A DNA stretch of 15,787 nucleotides, from NCBI GenBank assembly GCA_031255495.1, contig JAIRSK010000007.1, positions 1-15,787 of the forward strand, written 5' to 3'. Shown here piece after piece: positions 1 through 8,210 of the stretch. Each line of letters begins with the position of its first letter. Position 1 is the stretch's first letter. The DNA is from Endomicrobiellum devescovinae (GTDB lineage: Bacteria; Elusimicrobiota; Endomicrobiia; Endomicrobiales; Endomicrobiaceae). The notes below the pieces were generated by a model. That model had not been told where the DNA came from, did not search any database, and saw only the letters and a list, made by a program, of their open reading frames with translations. The position numbers and the translations under genes were made by a program.

Positions 1-199
1 TTCTGGAGTGAGCAAGCTGAATTTGTTCGTATGTAACAGCAAGTTTCGGATCGCGGGACTCGGCTATTTTCATACATCTTGCCAAAAAGACATCATTGGA
101 AAAAGAACTTCCGACGAATAAAAAGATAGGAACAACTATTGTTAAAACAAAAACGTATTCATTAAGAATTGTTCTTTTTTTTAACAAATTTGTCTCCAT
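1..199 (-). CDS. N-terminus of a TolC-like outer-membrane efflux factor (partial)
   Basis: The 66 visible codons begin with a short basic stretch (LLKKRT) and a hydrophobic segment at about residues 15-32, which fits a signal peptide. The next stretch (residues 37-66) includes ESRDPKLAVTYEQIQLAHSR. It resembles the first periplasmic helix of outer-membrane efflux factors, where an 'alternating helix, NPEL/DPKL, EQI-LA-AR' pattern is usual. Such proteins form trimeric channels for type I secretion or RND/ABC efflux pumps. The ATG is preceded immediately by an in-frame stop, so it is the earliest possible start; no SD is visible. The gene follows mfd by 78 bases and has its own promoter candidate. 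The 3' part lies outside the window, so the family call rests on a short stretch and is moderate only. Confidence 0.55.
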   Translation of the reverse strand, partial: METNLLKKRTILNEYVFVLTIVVPIFLFVGSSFSNDVFLARCMKIAESRDPKLAVTYEQIQLAHSR

Positions 200-231
200 T
201 TTTTACAAAATAATAGACAAATAACGCTTTA

Positions 232-261
232 AGAATAACACAAAACGGCTTTGCTTGTCAA
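232..261 (-). promoter_or_regulatory. Sigma70-type promoter for the TolC-like gene
   Basis: Reading leftward, a perfect -35 TTGACA (261-256) is followed after 18 bases by TATTCT (237-232, 4/6 to consensus). A TG one base upstream makes an extended -10. Transcription would start near 225, giving a leader of about 26 bases. It lies just after the mfd stop, which suggests the TolC-like gene starts a transcript separate from the upstream block. Confidence 0.55.
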
Positions 262-277
262 TTTTTGATTGTAGTCA

Positions 278-3200
278 TTAACGCATGTAAAAACCAAGTC
301 TTGCGATGAATCTTTTTATGTAGTCTATAGAATTTTCAGAAATTTTGTTTTTCTTCAATTTAAAAGAATGCTGTCTCCCAGACATAAATTCCACGACATC
401 AGAGTAATCCGATATAAATTTTGAAATGTCTAATCTTGAAAAGTCGCATTCTTGACAGAAATATAAATAAATATAATTATCGTCTTCTGAAATAGTTTCT
501 ATGTTAAATTTTTCAGCAGTAATCCTTAACTTAGCCGCTTCAAACAGCATTTGTGTTTCTTGCGGAATTTTTCCAAAACGATCTATCAACTCATTTCTGA
601 TCTTAATCAATGCATCTTCATTAACAGCATCCGAGAGTTTTCTGTAAAACAAAATTCTTATATTTTCGTCTTCTATATAAGTATTTGGAATCAAAGCATC
701 CATTCGCAAGTCTATTGAGGTCATTTTTTTATTTTCCTTTTCCTCAAGAACATCGCCTTTAACTTTCCTACCTTCTTCCTCCAAAAGTTTGGTAAACATA
801 TCGTAACCAATATCCCTTACAAAACCATGTTGATTTGACGAAAGAATTCCGCCTGCACCCCTTATTTCCAAATCTTTTAGAGCAAGCCTAAACCCAGAGC
901 CTAATTCGCTAAATTCCTTTATAGCTTCAAGCCTCTTAACAGCTTCATCGCCTAGATTTTTATCTTTGTAAAACAAATAACAGTATGCTTTCTCAGTACC
1001 TCTGCCTATTCTGCCTCTAAGCTGATAAAGTTGCGACAACCCAAAATTTTCAGCTTCTTCTATTATCATTGTGTTTACGGAAGGAATATCAAGACCAGAC
1101 TCTATTATTGTAGTCGCAAGCAAAACATCAAGTTCTAAATTCGTAAATTTCCACATTATATTTTCAACGTCTTTTGATTTCATTTTACCGTGTATAACGC
1201 CAAGCCTAATTCCAGATACAAGCTTTTTAATACTTTCAGCTTTTGTTAAAATTGTTTCAACTTTATTGTAAACGTAAAAAACCTGCCCGTTTCTTGAGAG
1301 CTCTGCTTCTATTATCTTTTTAATCATTCCATCATCATATAAAGAAAGGCTTGTTTCTATCGGAAGTTTGCCAAAAGGAGGCGTTTCTATTAGCGACAAA
1401 TCCCTAAAGCCTGACAAAGCAGAGGAAAGTGTTCTTGGTATAGGAGTAGCCGAAAGCATCAATATATCTATATTTTTCTTTACAGACTTTATTTTTTCTT
1501 TTTGCTTAACTCCAAACCTATGTTCTTCATCAACAATTAATAAGCCCAAATTTTTGAAATTAACGTCTTTTTGCAGAAGCCTGTGAGTACCGATTATAAT
1601 ATCTATATGACCGTCTTCAAGATTTTTTAAAACTTCTTTTTGCTTTAATTTAGTTTGAAATCTACTTATAACAGCCACTTTTGTAGGAAATATAGAAAGT
1701 CTTTGGTGGAATGTATTGTAATGCTGCTGAGCTAAAACTGTAGTTGGTGACAAAATAGCTACCTGCATTCCTTCTTGAACCGCTTTAAATGAGGCTCTAA
1801 CAGCAACTTCTGTTTTACCAAAACCCACATCGCCACAAATAAGCCTTTCCATAGGATAAGGTTTTTGAAAATCATTGTTAATATCTTCAATTGCTTTTAG
1901 CTGATCGGGAGTTTCTTCATATGGAAAAGAATCTTTAAGCTCTTTTTCCCAAGTTGTTTGCGGACCGAAAGGTTCTCTTTTGATCAAACTTCTTTGAGCG
2001 TAAAGTTTTAAAAGCTCTTTAGCAAATTCTTTTGCAGCTTCGCGCGCTCTTGATTTTACTCTTTCCCACGCAAGAGTATCCATAGAATACAACTTAGGTT
2101 TTACACCCTCAACGCCGACATATTTTTTTACAGTTTTGATCTCATCAGGTGGAACGTAAAGTCTATCTCCGTTTCTATACTCTATACACAAATATTCTGA
2201 AACGCTGCTATCTCTGGAAATTGTCTTTAAACCTACATAACGTCCTATCCCATACTTTTCGTGAACTACATAATCGCCAGCAGAAATTTCCCAAATGCCT
2301 TCTAGTCTTCTGCCACCTTTTATTTTAGGGAAACTTGCAGGTTTTTTCTTATAGAGCATTTCGCGGCTTGAAATACAAATAAGCTTTTCTTTTTCCAAGC
2401 AAAAACCTTGAGACAAATTGCCAAATAAGAATTCTGGGATTTTATAATTCCAACTATTTTCGTGAAAAATATCGTAAATACGCTGCCGCTCACCATCGTT
2501 AGCGCAGTAAATTTTTATCGTTGCATCATTTTCAGCAAAACTTTTGAGCGATTTTACAAAAAAGTTTATATCACCTTGAAAACCCGTAAAACTTTTATAC
2601 CCTTGATATTGAGCTTTATGATTAAGCGGATCATTTATGACAACTTTAGCGTTTTCGGCTAATCTTTCTGTTTCCTCATCAATATCATAGTCAAAATATA
2701 ATAATGTTTCCGACTTTTTTTCATGTTTAAAATAATCTCTAATTGTTGATTTTGATTCCGAAAGGTTAATTGGAAGTATTTTAATTTCTTTAAGGAAAGC
2801 ATTTGACAACTGACTTGACGGATCAAAAGTTCTTATGGCGCCAACAGCGTCGTATTCAAAAAGAATTCTAACGGGCATCGGGTTTGCAGCAGACCAAACA
2901 TCTACTAAATCGCCTCTTACAGCAAACTGCATTCTATCTTCAACAAAATTAACTCTTGTATATCCGAAAGAAGACAGCGACACAGCTAAATCATTTAAAT
3001 TGTATTTATTATTTTTTGCAACTGTAAAACCACTATTGTCTTTTGGATTTAAAACAGGAGAGTTTATTGAAATGTCAGAAGCACAAACAACAAAATTTTT
3101 CAGCTCTTTTATTCTATCTGTTGTAAAAGACCTTTGCTCAGCATCGTCAGAAGGAAGCAAAAGTATAGCCATTTCATTATTTGAACTAAAAAAAGCTTTT

Positions 3201-3361
3201 AAATCATCGTAAAAAGAATTAAGCTCTTCGTCTTTAACAAAAGCAAAAACACCCAAATCTGATTTTTTGCTTTTAATATCAGGTTGTTCTTCAGATATGC
3301 ATCTAAATAAATAGTGAGCTTTACCACTACCGCTTACGCCGGACAAATACGTTTTACTCAA
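278..3361 (-). CDS. mfd: Transcription-repair coupling factor Mfd
   Basis: Mfd is an ATP-driven DNA translocase that removes RNA polymerase stalled at lesions and recruits UvrA for nucleotide excision repair. The protein has 1027 residues, shorter than the roughly 1150 usual. In order there is a UvrB-homology module (about 1-340) with a Walker-A-like GVSGSGKA near residue 8, an RNA-polymerase-interaction domain (about 360-415, GDYVVHEKYGIGRYVG), and RecG-like translocase lobes. The lobes carry Walker A GDVGFGKT (510-517), DEEH (611-614), SATPIPRT (637-644) and QLRGRIGRG (780-788). A TRCF C-terminal domain follows. Most of the shortening lies before the polymerase-interaction domain. The start is a TTG with an AGAGGTG SD; the next in-frame Met is at residue 64, which would delete the first module. 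lipA ends 9 bases upstream. Confidence 0.96.
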   Translation of the reverse strand: MSKTYLSGVSGSGKAHYLFRCISEEQPDIKSKKSDLGVFAFVKDEELNSFYDDLKAFFSSNNEMAILLLPSDDAEQRSFTTDRIKELKNFVVCASDISINSPVLNPKDNSGFTVAKNNKYNLNDLAVSLSSFGYTRVNFVEDRMQFAVRGDLVDVWSAANPMPVRILFEYDAVGAIRTFDPSSQLSNAFLKEIKILPINLSESKSTIRDYFKHEKKSETLLYFDYDIDEETERLAENAKVVINDPLNHKAQYQGYKSFTGFQGDINFFVKSLKSFAENDATIKIYCANDGERQRIYDIFHENSWNYKIPEFLFGNLSQGFCLEKEKLICISSREMLYKKKPASFPKIKGGRRLEGIWEISAGDYVVHEKYGIGRYVGLKTISRDSSVSEYLCIEYRNGDRLYVPPDEIKTVKKYVGVEGVKPKLYSMDTLAWERVKSRAREAAKEFAKELLKLYAQRSLIKREPFGPQTTWEKELKDSFPYEETPDQLKAIEDINNDFQKPYPMERLICGDVGFGKTEVAVRASFKAVQEGMQVAILSPTTVLAQQHYNTFHQRLSIFPTKVAVISRFQTKLKQKEVLKNLEDGHIDIIIGTHRLLQKDVNFKNLGLLIVDEEHRFGVKQKEKIKSVKKNIDILMLSATPIPRTLSSALSGFRDLSLIETPPFGKLPIETSLSLYDDGMIKKIIEAELSRNGQVFYVYNKVETILTKAESIKKLVSGIRLGVIHGKMKSKDVENIMWKFTNLELDVLLATTIIESGLDIPSVNTMIIEEAENFGLSQLYQLRGRIGRGTEKAYCYLFYKDKNLGDEAVKRLEAIKEFSELGSGFRLALKDLEIRGAGGILSSNQHGFVRDIGYDMFTKLLEEEGRKVKGDVLEEKENKKMTSIDLRMDALIPNTYIEDENIRILFYRKLSDAVNEDALIKIRNELIDRFGKIPQETQMLFEAAKLRITAEKFNIETISEDDNYIYLYFCQECDFSRLDISKFISDYSDVVEFMSGRQHSFKLKKNKISENSIDYIKRFIARLGFYMR

Positions 3362-3365
3362 AAAA

Positions 3366-3373
3366 CACCTCTA
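3366..3373 (-). promoter_or_regulatory. SD for mfd overlapping the lipA stop codon
   Basis: Leftward the bases read TAGAGGTG, in which TAG is the lipA stop and AGAGGTG is an SD 4 bases from TTG 3361. This supports the non-ATG start of mfd and suggests that lipA translation is coupled to mfd translation. Confidence 0.7.
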
Positions 3374-4192
3374 AAAATATTCTCCTGCTAAGTAAGAACT
3401 GCGGACATATCTTCCTGAAATTACTTGTTTTATGCCAATTGAAAGAGCAAAATCTCTTATCTTTTGAAATTCTTCATCTTTATATTGTTTAACAACAGAA
3501 TAATGCTTTTTTGTGGGAGCAAGATATTGCCCAATAGTGAGAATATCAATGCTAGTATCTTTTACATCTTTAATAATATCAAACAGTTGCTGTTCAGTTT
3601 CACCTAACCCCAACATTATTCCTGTTTTGACTTTAAAGCCTGCATCTTTTGCATACTTTAAAACTTTCATAGAGCGTTTATAATCTGCACCTTTTCTCAC
3701 ATTATCGTATAAACATGGAACTGTTTCTAAATTATGAGAAAAAACATCTGGTTTTGAAACTAAAACGATGTCTATAAGTTCTGTCTTGCCTAAAAAATCT
3801 GGCACAAGAACTTCCACTTTAGCATTAGGAAGAACAAGTTTTATCTCATTTACTGTTTTTGCAAAATGACCGGCTCCGCCGTCTGGCAAATCGTCCCTTG
3901 TTACCGATGTTATAACACTGTAAGAAAGCTCAAATTCTTTTATTGTTTTTGCAATTTTAGAAGGCTCGTCTGCATCAACCAGTTCTGGGCTATATTTTTC
4001 CACAGCGCAAAAAGCACATTTTCTTGTGCAGTTTTTTCCAAGTATTAAAAATGTTGCTGTTTTCTTTTTAAAGCATTCGCCGATATTTGGACATTTGGCA
4101 CTTTGACAAACAGTATTTAGCCCTTTAGCTCTAAAGTCTTTTTTTAACGCCGTTATATCAGCAATTGTAATCTTTTTTTTCTCTTGTATCAT
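3371..4192 (-). CDS. lipA: Lipoyl synthase
   Basis: LipA is a radical-SAM enzyme that inserts two sulfurs into protein-bound octanoyl groups to make lipoyl cofactor for 2-oxoacid dehydrogenases and the glycine cleavage system. Diagnostic features are the auxiliary-cluster triad C29-x4-C34-x5-C40 (VCQSAKCPNIGEC), the radical-SAM triad C55-x3-C59-x2-C62 (NCTRKCAFC), and the C-terminal RSSY (264-267) that supplies the serine ligand. At 273 residues it is slightly short. The part before the first cysteine is only 28 residues and lacks the RKPxWLK-type lead often seen. The frame cannot extend upstream because the stop of the preceding gene is in frame at 4208-4210. A weak AAGAAG lies upstream. No lipB or lplA is visible nearby, so the octanoyl source cannot be judged here. 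Confidence 0.95.
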   Translation of the reverse strand: MIQEKKKITIADITALKKDFRAKGLNTVCQSAKCPNIGECFKKKTATFLILGKNCTRKCAFCAVEKYSPELVDADEPSKIAKTIKEFELSYSVITSVTRDDLPDGGAGHFAKTVNEIKLVLPNAKVEVLVPDFLGKTELIDIVLVSKPDVFSHNLETVPCLYDNVRKGADYKRSMKVLKYAKDAGFKVKTGIMLGLGETEQQLFDIIKDVKDTSIDILTIGQYLAPTKKHYSVVKQYKDEEFQKIRDFALSIGIKQVISGRYVRSSYLAGEYF

Positions 4193-4207
4193 CTCATATG
4201 CTTCTTC

Positions 4208-4918
4208 TTAGTCAATATATTTTTTCTTTAAATTATCTAATCTTTTTTGATCGTTGTTTGAAAAAGCGCTCACATAAACTGTTCCGTCGCTTGTGACTAG
4301 CCCAATTATAGAAACGTCAAATTTGGTAGTATCGGAAACTTTTACTTTAGCCCAACCTCCAAAATCATTTAAAGGTATTTCATAAATATTTTCTGCTCCC
4401 GGCTCAAGCTGTTCGGGCAAATCACACTTAAAATCTCCATCTATTAAAATCTTGCCAGTCTTTGGTGTAATCAACTTCCCTCTGAAAAAGACAGCTGCAA
4501 TCTTATAGTTTGAATTATTTTTCAAAGTAATCTCAGCCATAGAAACGGCAGGAGCCTCAGTACTGTATTGTTTATAAAATTTAGATTCTGTAATTTTTAC
4601 TTTTGTTAATTCTTTTTTAGCCTTTTCAGATTCAGCTTTTCTTTTCTCAAGAAGCTCTATTTCATTCAATGCTGTATTAGTCTTATTTCTTTCAGTTTCA
4701 TAATTATTATAACTTGTATAGCTGTAATAAAAATCGCCGTCAATTGGATCAGGGTACCAATATATAGGATCACTATCCCAATCCCAATCCCAATAATGAT
4801 TGGCAGGATAAACAACATGTATTATCTTAAAATGACGTCTTCTTCTTGCCGACGCATTACCAGAAAAAGAACACACCACTAACAACATTAATATTGACAT
4901 CACTAAAAACTTCTTCAT
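4208..4918 (-). CDS. Exported protein of unknown function, aromatic-rich with Ig-like C-terminal domain
   Basis: I do not recognise a named family. From ATG 4918 the product has 236 residues. Residues 1-24 form a Sec signal peptide (MKK, hydrophobic core, ASA cleavage site), followed directly by RRRR. Residues about 37-73 are packed with Trp, Tyr and Asp, including WDWDWDSD. Residues about 78-112 are a charged, probably coiled-coil helix. Residues about 125-218 look like a beta-sandwich, with ITLKNNSNYKI followed by FFRGKLITP, LEPGAE and FGGWAKVKV, similar in style to FxLYD-type extracellular domains. The GTG at 4927 in the longest frame sits inside the AAGGAGTG SD, so ATG 4918 (8 bases from GGAG) is preferred. 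The gene lies between purH and lipA; periplasmic or surface location is inferred. Confidence 0.75.
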   Translation of the reverse strand: MKKFLVMSILMLLVVCSFSGNASARRRRHFKIIHVVYPANHYWDWDWDSDPIYWYPDPIDGDFYYSYTSYNNYETERNKTNTALNEIELLEKRKAESEKAKKELTKVKITESKFYKQYSTEAPAVSMAEITLKNNSNYKIAAVFFRGKLITPKTGKILIDGDFKCDLPEQLEPGAENIYEIPLNDFGGWAKVKVSDTTKFDVSIIGLVTSDGTVYVSAFSNNDQKRLDNLKKKYID

Positions 4919-4926
4919 AATCAACA

Positions 4927-4932
4927 CTCCTT
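4927..4932 (-). promoter_or_regulatory. SD deciding the start of the exported protein
   Basis: AAGGAG read leftward lies 8 bases from ATG 4918. The alternative GTG (4927-4925) overlaps the last base of this SD and has no usable spacing, so it is unlikely to initiate. Confidence 0.7.
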
Positions 4933-4934
4933 GC

Positions 4935-4953
4935 CGTAAAACATGCTTTTACG
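4935..4953 (-). other. Small intercistronic hairpin
   Basis: CGTAAAA (4935-4941) and TTTTACG (4947-4953) form a 7-bp inverted repeat around a 5-base loop. It sits between the purH stop and the SD of the exported-protein gene. It is AT-rich and has no long T tract, so it is a weak processing or attenuation candidate rather than a clear terminator. Confidence 0.3.
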
Positions 4954-4957
4954 TAAT

Positions 4958-6514
4958 TTAATGTTTAAAATGACGAATGCCGGTAGCCACCATAGCTATA
5001 TTTCTGTCATCTGCAGCTTTAACAGAATCCGCATCTTTTATTGAACCACCAGGTTGAATTATAGCTGTAACTCCCGCCTTTGCTGACTCTTCAACAACAT
5101 CAGGAAAAGGAAAAAAAGCATCTGACGCTAAAACAAGAGGAAATTTTTTCTCATCTAATGTATGATTTACATCTTTCATTTTTTCAACAGCGATTTTTAA
5201 AGAGTCTATACGACTCATCTGTCCGGCTCCAATACCTACTGTTTGTCTGCCTCTAGCTAAAATAATAGCGTTAGACTTGACATGTTTTGCAATCTTCCAA
5301 GCAAAATTTAAAGAATCATTTTCTTCTTTTGTTGGTTGACGTCTTGTCATGGGCTTTATTTCAGCTGATAAAAGATTGTCTCTATCCTGAGCAAGCATAC
5401 CATAAGACATCATTCTGTATTCAACAATATTTTTATCTTCCTTGTAAGGTATTTCTTGAATTAATAATCTTATATTTTTCTTGCGGGTTAAAATATCTAA
5501 AGCGTTTTTAGAATATCCCTGAGCTATAACACACTCCACAAATAATTTACTTATTTCTTCCGCCGTATCTTCTTCAACAAACTTATTAAAAGCTATTATG
5601 CCGCCAAAAGCACTTATGGGATCGCAAGACAAAGCTTTTAAATACGCATCTTTTATATAGCTCCCTTCAGCGCAACCACAAGGATTGTTATGTTTGATAA
5701 TAGCGCAGGCAGGTGCATCAAATTCATGAACAAGCCTCCATGCTGATTCCAAATCTAAATAATTGTTATACGACAGCTCTTTTCCATGGATTCGTTTTGC
5801 AGATATTACTATAGGCTTATTTGTTTCTGTACCATTTGAATACAATGCAGCTTCTTGATGAGGATTTTCGCCGTATCTAAGACCCGATAACTTTTTTAAA
5901 GGTATAGATGCATGTGTAGGAAACTTTTCATAAGTTAAATAATTTGAAATTAAAGAGTCATAGTAAGCTGTATGACGAAAAGCTTTTGCAGCCAAATTTA
6001 ATTTTAAGTCTTCATTTACAGATTTGCTCTTTAAATTATCAATAATAACCGAATAGTCTTTTGAATCGCAAATAACCATAACGTCTTTATAATTTTTTGC
6101 CGCTGCTCTAAGCAAAGCTACCCCGCCAATATCTATATTTTCTATAACATCTTGAGCTATTTTTTTGGCTTCAGGCTTAGGAATTTTGTTTATTGTTTCT
6201 TCAAATGGATACAAATTTACGACAACCATATCTATAGCACCAATATTATGTTTTTGCAACTGTTTTATATGCTCATTTTTATTTCTTATAGCAAGTATTC
6301 CGCCATGAATTTTCGGATTAAGCGTTTTTACTCTACCATCTAAAATTTCTGGAAATCCAGTAACTTCAGATATTTCTTTGCAGTCAATAGAATTTTCTTT
6401 TAAAATTTTTGCTGTACCGCCACTAGAAATTATATCCCAACCTAAATTTTTTAATTCCTTTGCAAACTCCACAATACCGGTTTTGTCCGACACGCTAATC
6501 AACGCCGTACTCAT
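4958..6514 (-). CDS. purH: Bifunctional AICAR transformylase / IMP cyclohydrolase
   Basis: PurH carries out the last two steps of de novo purine synthesis: formylation of AICAR using 10-formyl-tetrahydrofolate, then ring closure to IMP. From ATG 6514 it has 518 residues, the normal family length. The N-terminal cyclohydrolase (MGS-like) domain shows SGGTAKIL and GRVKTLNPKIHGG. The transformylase domain shows KHNNPCG (274-280, with the catalytic Lys-His), GAGQMSR (429-435), SDAFFPFPD and the terminal ATGIRHFKH. The longest open frame begins with TTG at 6538, but the SD AGGAG (6521-6525) lies inside that extension, 6 bases before ATG 6514, so the ATG is chosen. It follows recX by 16 bases; no other purine gene is in the window. 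Confidence 0.97.
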   Translation of the reverse strand: MSTALISVSDKTGIVEFAKELKNLGWDIISSGGTAKILKENSIDCKEISEVTGFPEILDGRVKTLNPKIHGGILAIRNKNEHIKQLQKHNIGAIDMVVVNLYPFEETINKIPKPEAKKIAQDVIENIDIGGVALLRAAAKNYKDVMVICDSKDYSVIIDNLKSKSVNEDLKLNLAAKAFRHTAYYDSLISNYLTYEKFPTHASIPLKKLSGLRYGENPHQEAALYSNGTETNKPIVISAKRIHGKELSYNNYLDLESAWRLVHEFDAPACAIIKHNNPCGCAEGSYIKDAYLKALSCDPISAFGGIIAFNKFVEEDTAEEISKLFVECVIAQGYSKNALDILTRKKNIRLLIQEIPYKEDKNIVEYRMMSYGMLAQDRDNLLSAEIKPMTRRQPTKEENDSLNFAWKIAKHVKSNAIILARGRQTVGIGAGQMSRIDSLKIAVEKMKDVNHTLDEKKFPLVLASDAFFPFPDVVEESAKAGVTAIIQPGGSIKDADSVKAADDRNIAMVATGIRHFKH

Positions 6515-6520
6515 TGCCTT

Positions 6521-6525
6521 CTCCT
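6521..6525 (-). promoter_or_regulatory. SD deciding the purH start
   Basis: AGGAG read leftward is 6 bases from ATG 6514. The upstream in-frame TTG at 6538 lacks an SD and would place this site inside the coding sequence. Confidence 0.75.
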
Positions 6526-6530
6526 GTTGT

Positions 6531-7160
6531 TTAATCAATAGAGATATTTTTGTACTCTCTAAACGCTTTCGCTATATTTTCTGAAGAAAAGCCTCTCCTT
6601 AAAAAAAAAGCAGCCGTCCTTCTTACTTCGCTTTTATCTTTCCATTTTAAATTTTTAAATTTTGAACGCATTATTTTAACAATCTGTTCATAAGGTTCTT
6701 CTTGAGATTTCACTTCATCAAGAGCTTCCATTATTAAAACCTTATCTATGCCCTGCTTTTCTAACTCTGCTTTAATTGCAAATTCTCCCTTACCTTTCTG
6801 AGATAAATAAACAGCATAATTTTTTGAAAATTTATCATCGTTTATATAATTCAATTCTTCAAGTCTATTAACAACATTCAAAGCCATATCTTTATCATAG
6901 CCTTTTTGTAAGAGTTTTTCTTGCAACCCTCTTGAACTGTAAGATCTTAAAGCAACCAAAGCTAATGCATCAGACATTATTCTGTTAGATTTATCATAAG
7001 ACATAACTTCTTTATATTCTTTATCCGTAAGATCTTTACCTACTTTAAGACCAAATTTAACAATACTATCGGCTAAAACAATTATAGTGTCATTGTTTTC
7101 AAAACATAATTTAAAAGTATTCTTTTTAAATTTTACTTTATCTATCTTTATAATTCTCAT
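6531..7160 (-). CDS. recX: RecA regulatory protein RecX
   Basis: RecX binds RecA filaments and limits or tunes homologous recombination and the SOS response. The 209-residue product has a short N-terminal beta-like segment (about 1-45) and then the all-helical RecX repeats from about residue 60. The signature RSYSSRGLQEKLLQKGY (72-88) and YINDDKFSKNYA (105-116) are typical, and the last repeat ends with FLRRGFSSENI. recA is not in this window, whereas recX is often next to it elsewhere. The ATG follows the stop of the preceding gene by one base (TAA-A-ATG), and I see no SD. Initiation therefore probably depends on translational coupling to the DUF362 gene. Confidence 0.88.
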   Translation of the reverse strand: MRIIKIDKVKFKKNTFKLCFENNDTIIVLADSIVKFGLKVGKDLTDKEYKEVMSYDKSNRIMSDALALVALRSYSSRGLQEKLLQKGYDKDMALNVVNRLEELNYINDDKFSKNYAVYLSQKGKGEFAIKAELEKQGIDKVLIMEALDEVKSQEEPYEQIVKIMRSKFKNLKWKDKSEVRRTAAFFLRRGFSSENIAKAFREYKNISID

Positions 7161-7161
7161 T

Positions 7162-8208
7162 TTAATAATTTACAAGTTCGTAATCACGCTCACCTAAACC
7201 TAGTTCTTGTGCATACTCTAACTGTATAGTAGAATCAATTTCAGGATATATTTTTTTGAAGAAATTTTTTCCATAAGCTTTATTTACTAAGTCATAACTT
7301 GCTTGATCTACAGCAACTGGATCTGCGCCTGCAACTATACCTACATCTTCCATAAGAGGATTGTTCTTAGGCAAAGAAAAACAGTCGCAAAACTTACTTA
7401 TATGATTTAAAAAATTTACATAAGTCGCTCTTTTATTCTTTAAAACCCCATAGGCATACTCAACTATTTTTTCTTGAACTGCAGCAGGGTCTTCATTCCA
7501 ATTTAGCTTAAATACTTTAAATGCACAATTTACTATACACTGCCCGCAGCCAGCACACTTTGTTTTATCCATCACAACTTTTTTATCTAAAAGAGACAAT
7601 GCGTTCTGATAGCAATGCTTTACGCAGTTTCCACAACCTATACAATGCTTATTGTTTAGGGTTGGCTGAGAAGAATGATGCATTGCATATTTGCCAGCTT
7701 TACTCCCACAACCCATGCCTATATTTTTTAAAGCTCCGCCGAAACCTGTTATCTCATGTCCTTTAAAGTGGCTTAAAAATATAAAACCATCGGCGTTGTA
7801 AATATCGTAGGCAATTGTCACCTGTTCAAAATGTTTTAAATTAACTTCAATTTTTGTTTCAGCATTGCCGCGCAAAGCGTCAGCTATAATTATAGGACAA
7901 CCGCAAGAGCCAATATTGAATCCATGCTTATTGGCAATCAAAAGATGATGGTACGCATCGGAACGTTTGCCCACATAAATTGTGCTTGCGTCAGTTAAAT
8001 ATGGATACGCAGTCTTTTCTCTTATAATTTTTACTACTTGAGAAACATATTCAGGTTTAATATAACCTTTGTTACCATCTTCACCAAAATGCATCTTTAT
8101 GGCAATAAAATTTCTAGATTTTACTTGATTAAAAACTCTTGCAGCTTTTAAAAATTTATAAAGTTCATTTATCCTGTTCCAAGGGAGAAAATATACTTTG
8201 CTTGCCAT
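7162..8208 (-). CDS. DUF362-domain protein with two 4Fe-4S clusters
   Basis: The 348-residue product has an N-terminal DUF362 region (IAIKMHFGEDGNKGYI, 35-50; FLSHFKGHEITGFGG near 144-158). A bacterial 2x[4Fe-4S] ferredoxin module follows, with Cys189, 192, 195 and 199 and Cys218, 221, 224 and 228, each in the CX2CX2CX3C pattern. A C-terminal part with GIVAGADPVAVDQ (290-302) closes the DUF362 fold. There is no signal peptide, so it is cytosolic. Proteins of this architecture are widespread in anaerobes, but their reaction is not established; an electron-transfer role is inferred from the clusters. An SD GAGGT precedes the ATG, and the RluA-type gene ends 2 bases upstream. Its place within repair and RNA-modification genes gives no clear functional hint. 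Confidence 0.88.
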   Translation of the reverse strand: MASKVYFLPWNRINELYKFLKAARVFNQVKSRNFIAIKMHFGEDGNKGYIKPEYVSQVVKIIREKTAYPYLTDASTIYVGKRSDAYHHLLIANKHGFNIGSCGCPIIIADALRGNAETKIEVNLKHFEQVTIAYDIYNADGFIFLSHFKGHEITGFGGALKNIGMGCGSKAGKYAMHHSSQPTLNNKHCIGCGNCVKHCYQNALSLLDKKVVMDKTKCAGCGQCIVNCAFKVFKLNWNEDPAAVQEKIVEYAYGVLKNKRATYVNFLNHISKFCDCFSLPKNNPLMEDVGIVAGADPVAVDQASYDLVNKAYGKNFFKKIYPEIDSTIQLEYAQELGLGERDYELVNY

Positions 8209-8210
8209 GC

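Noticed and set aside
2835..3212. A 125-codon rightward open frame opposite mfd.
   Set aside because: It is antisense to the conserved UvrB-like module of Mfd; its composition is that of a shadow frame.
4868..4875. A lipobox at Cys16 of the exported protein (LVVCS).
   Set aside because: It lacks the small residues expected at -1 and -3, and a clear ASA signal-peptidase I site follows eight residues later.
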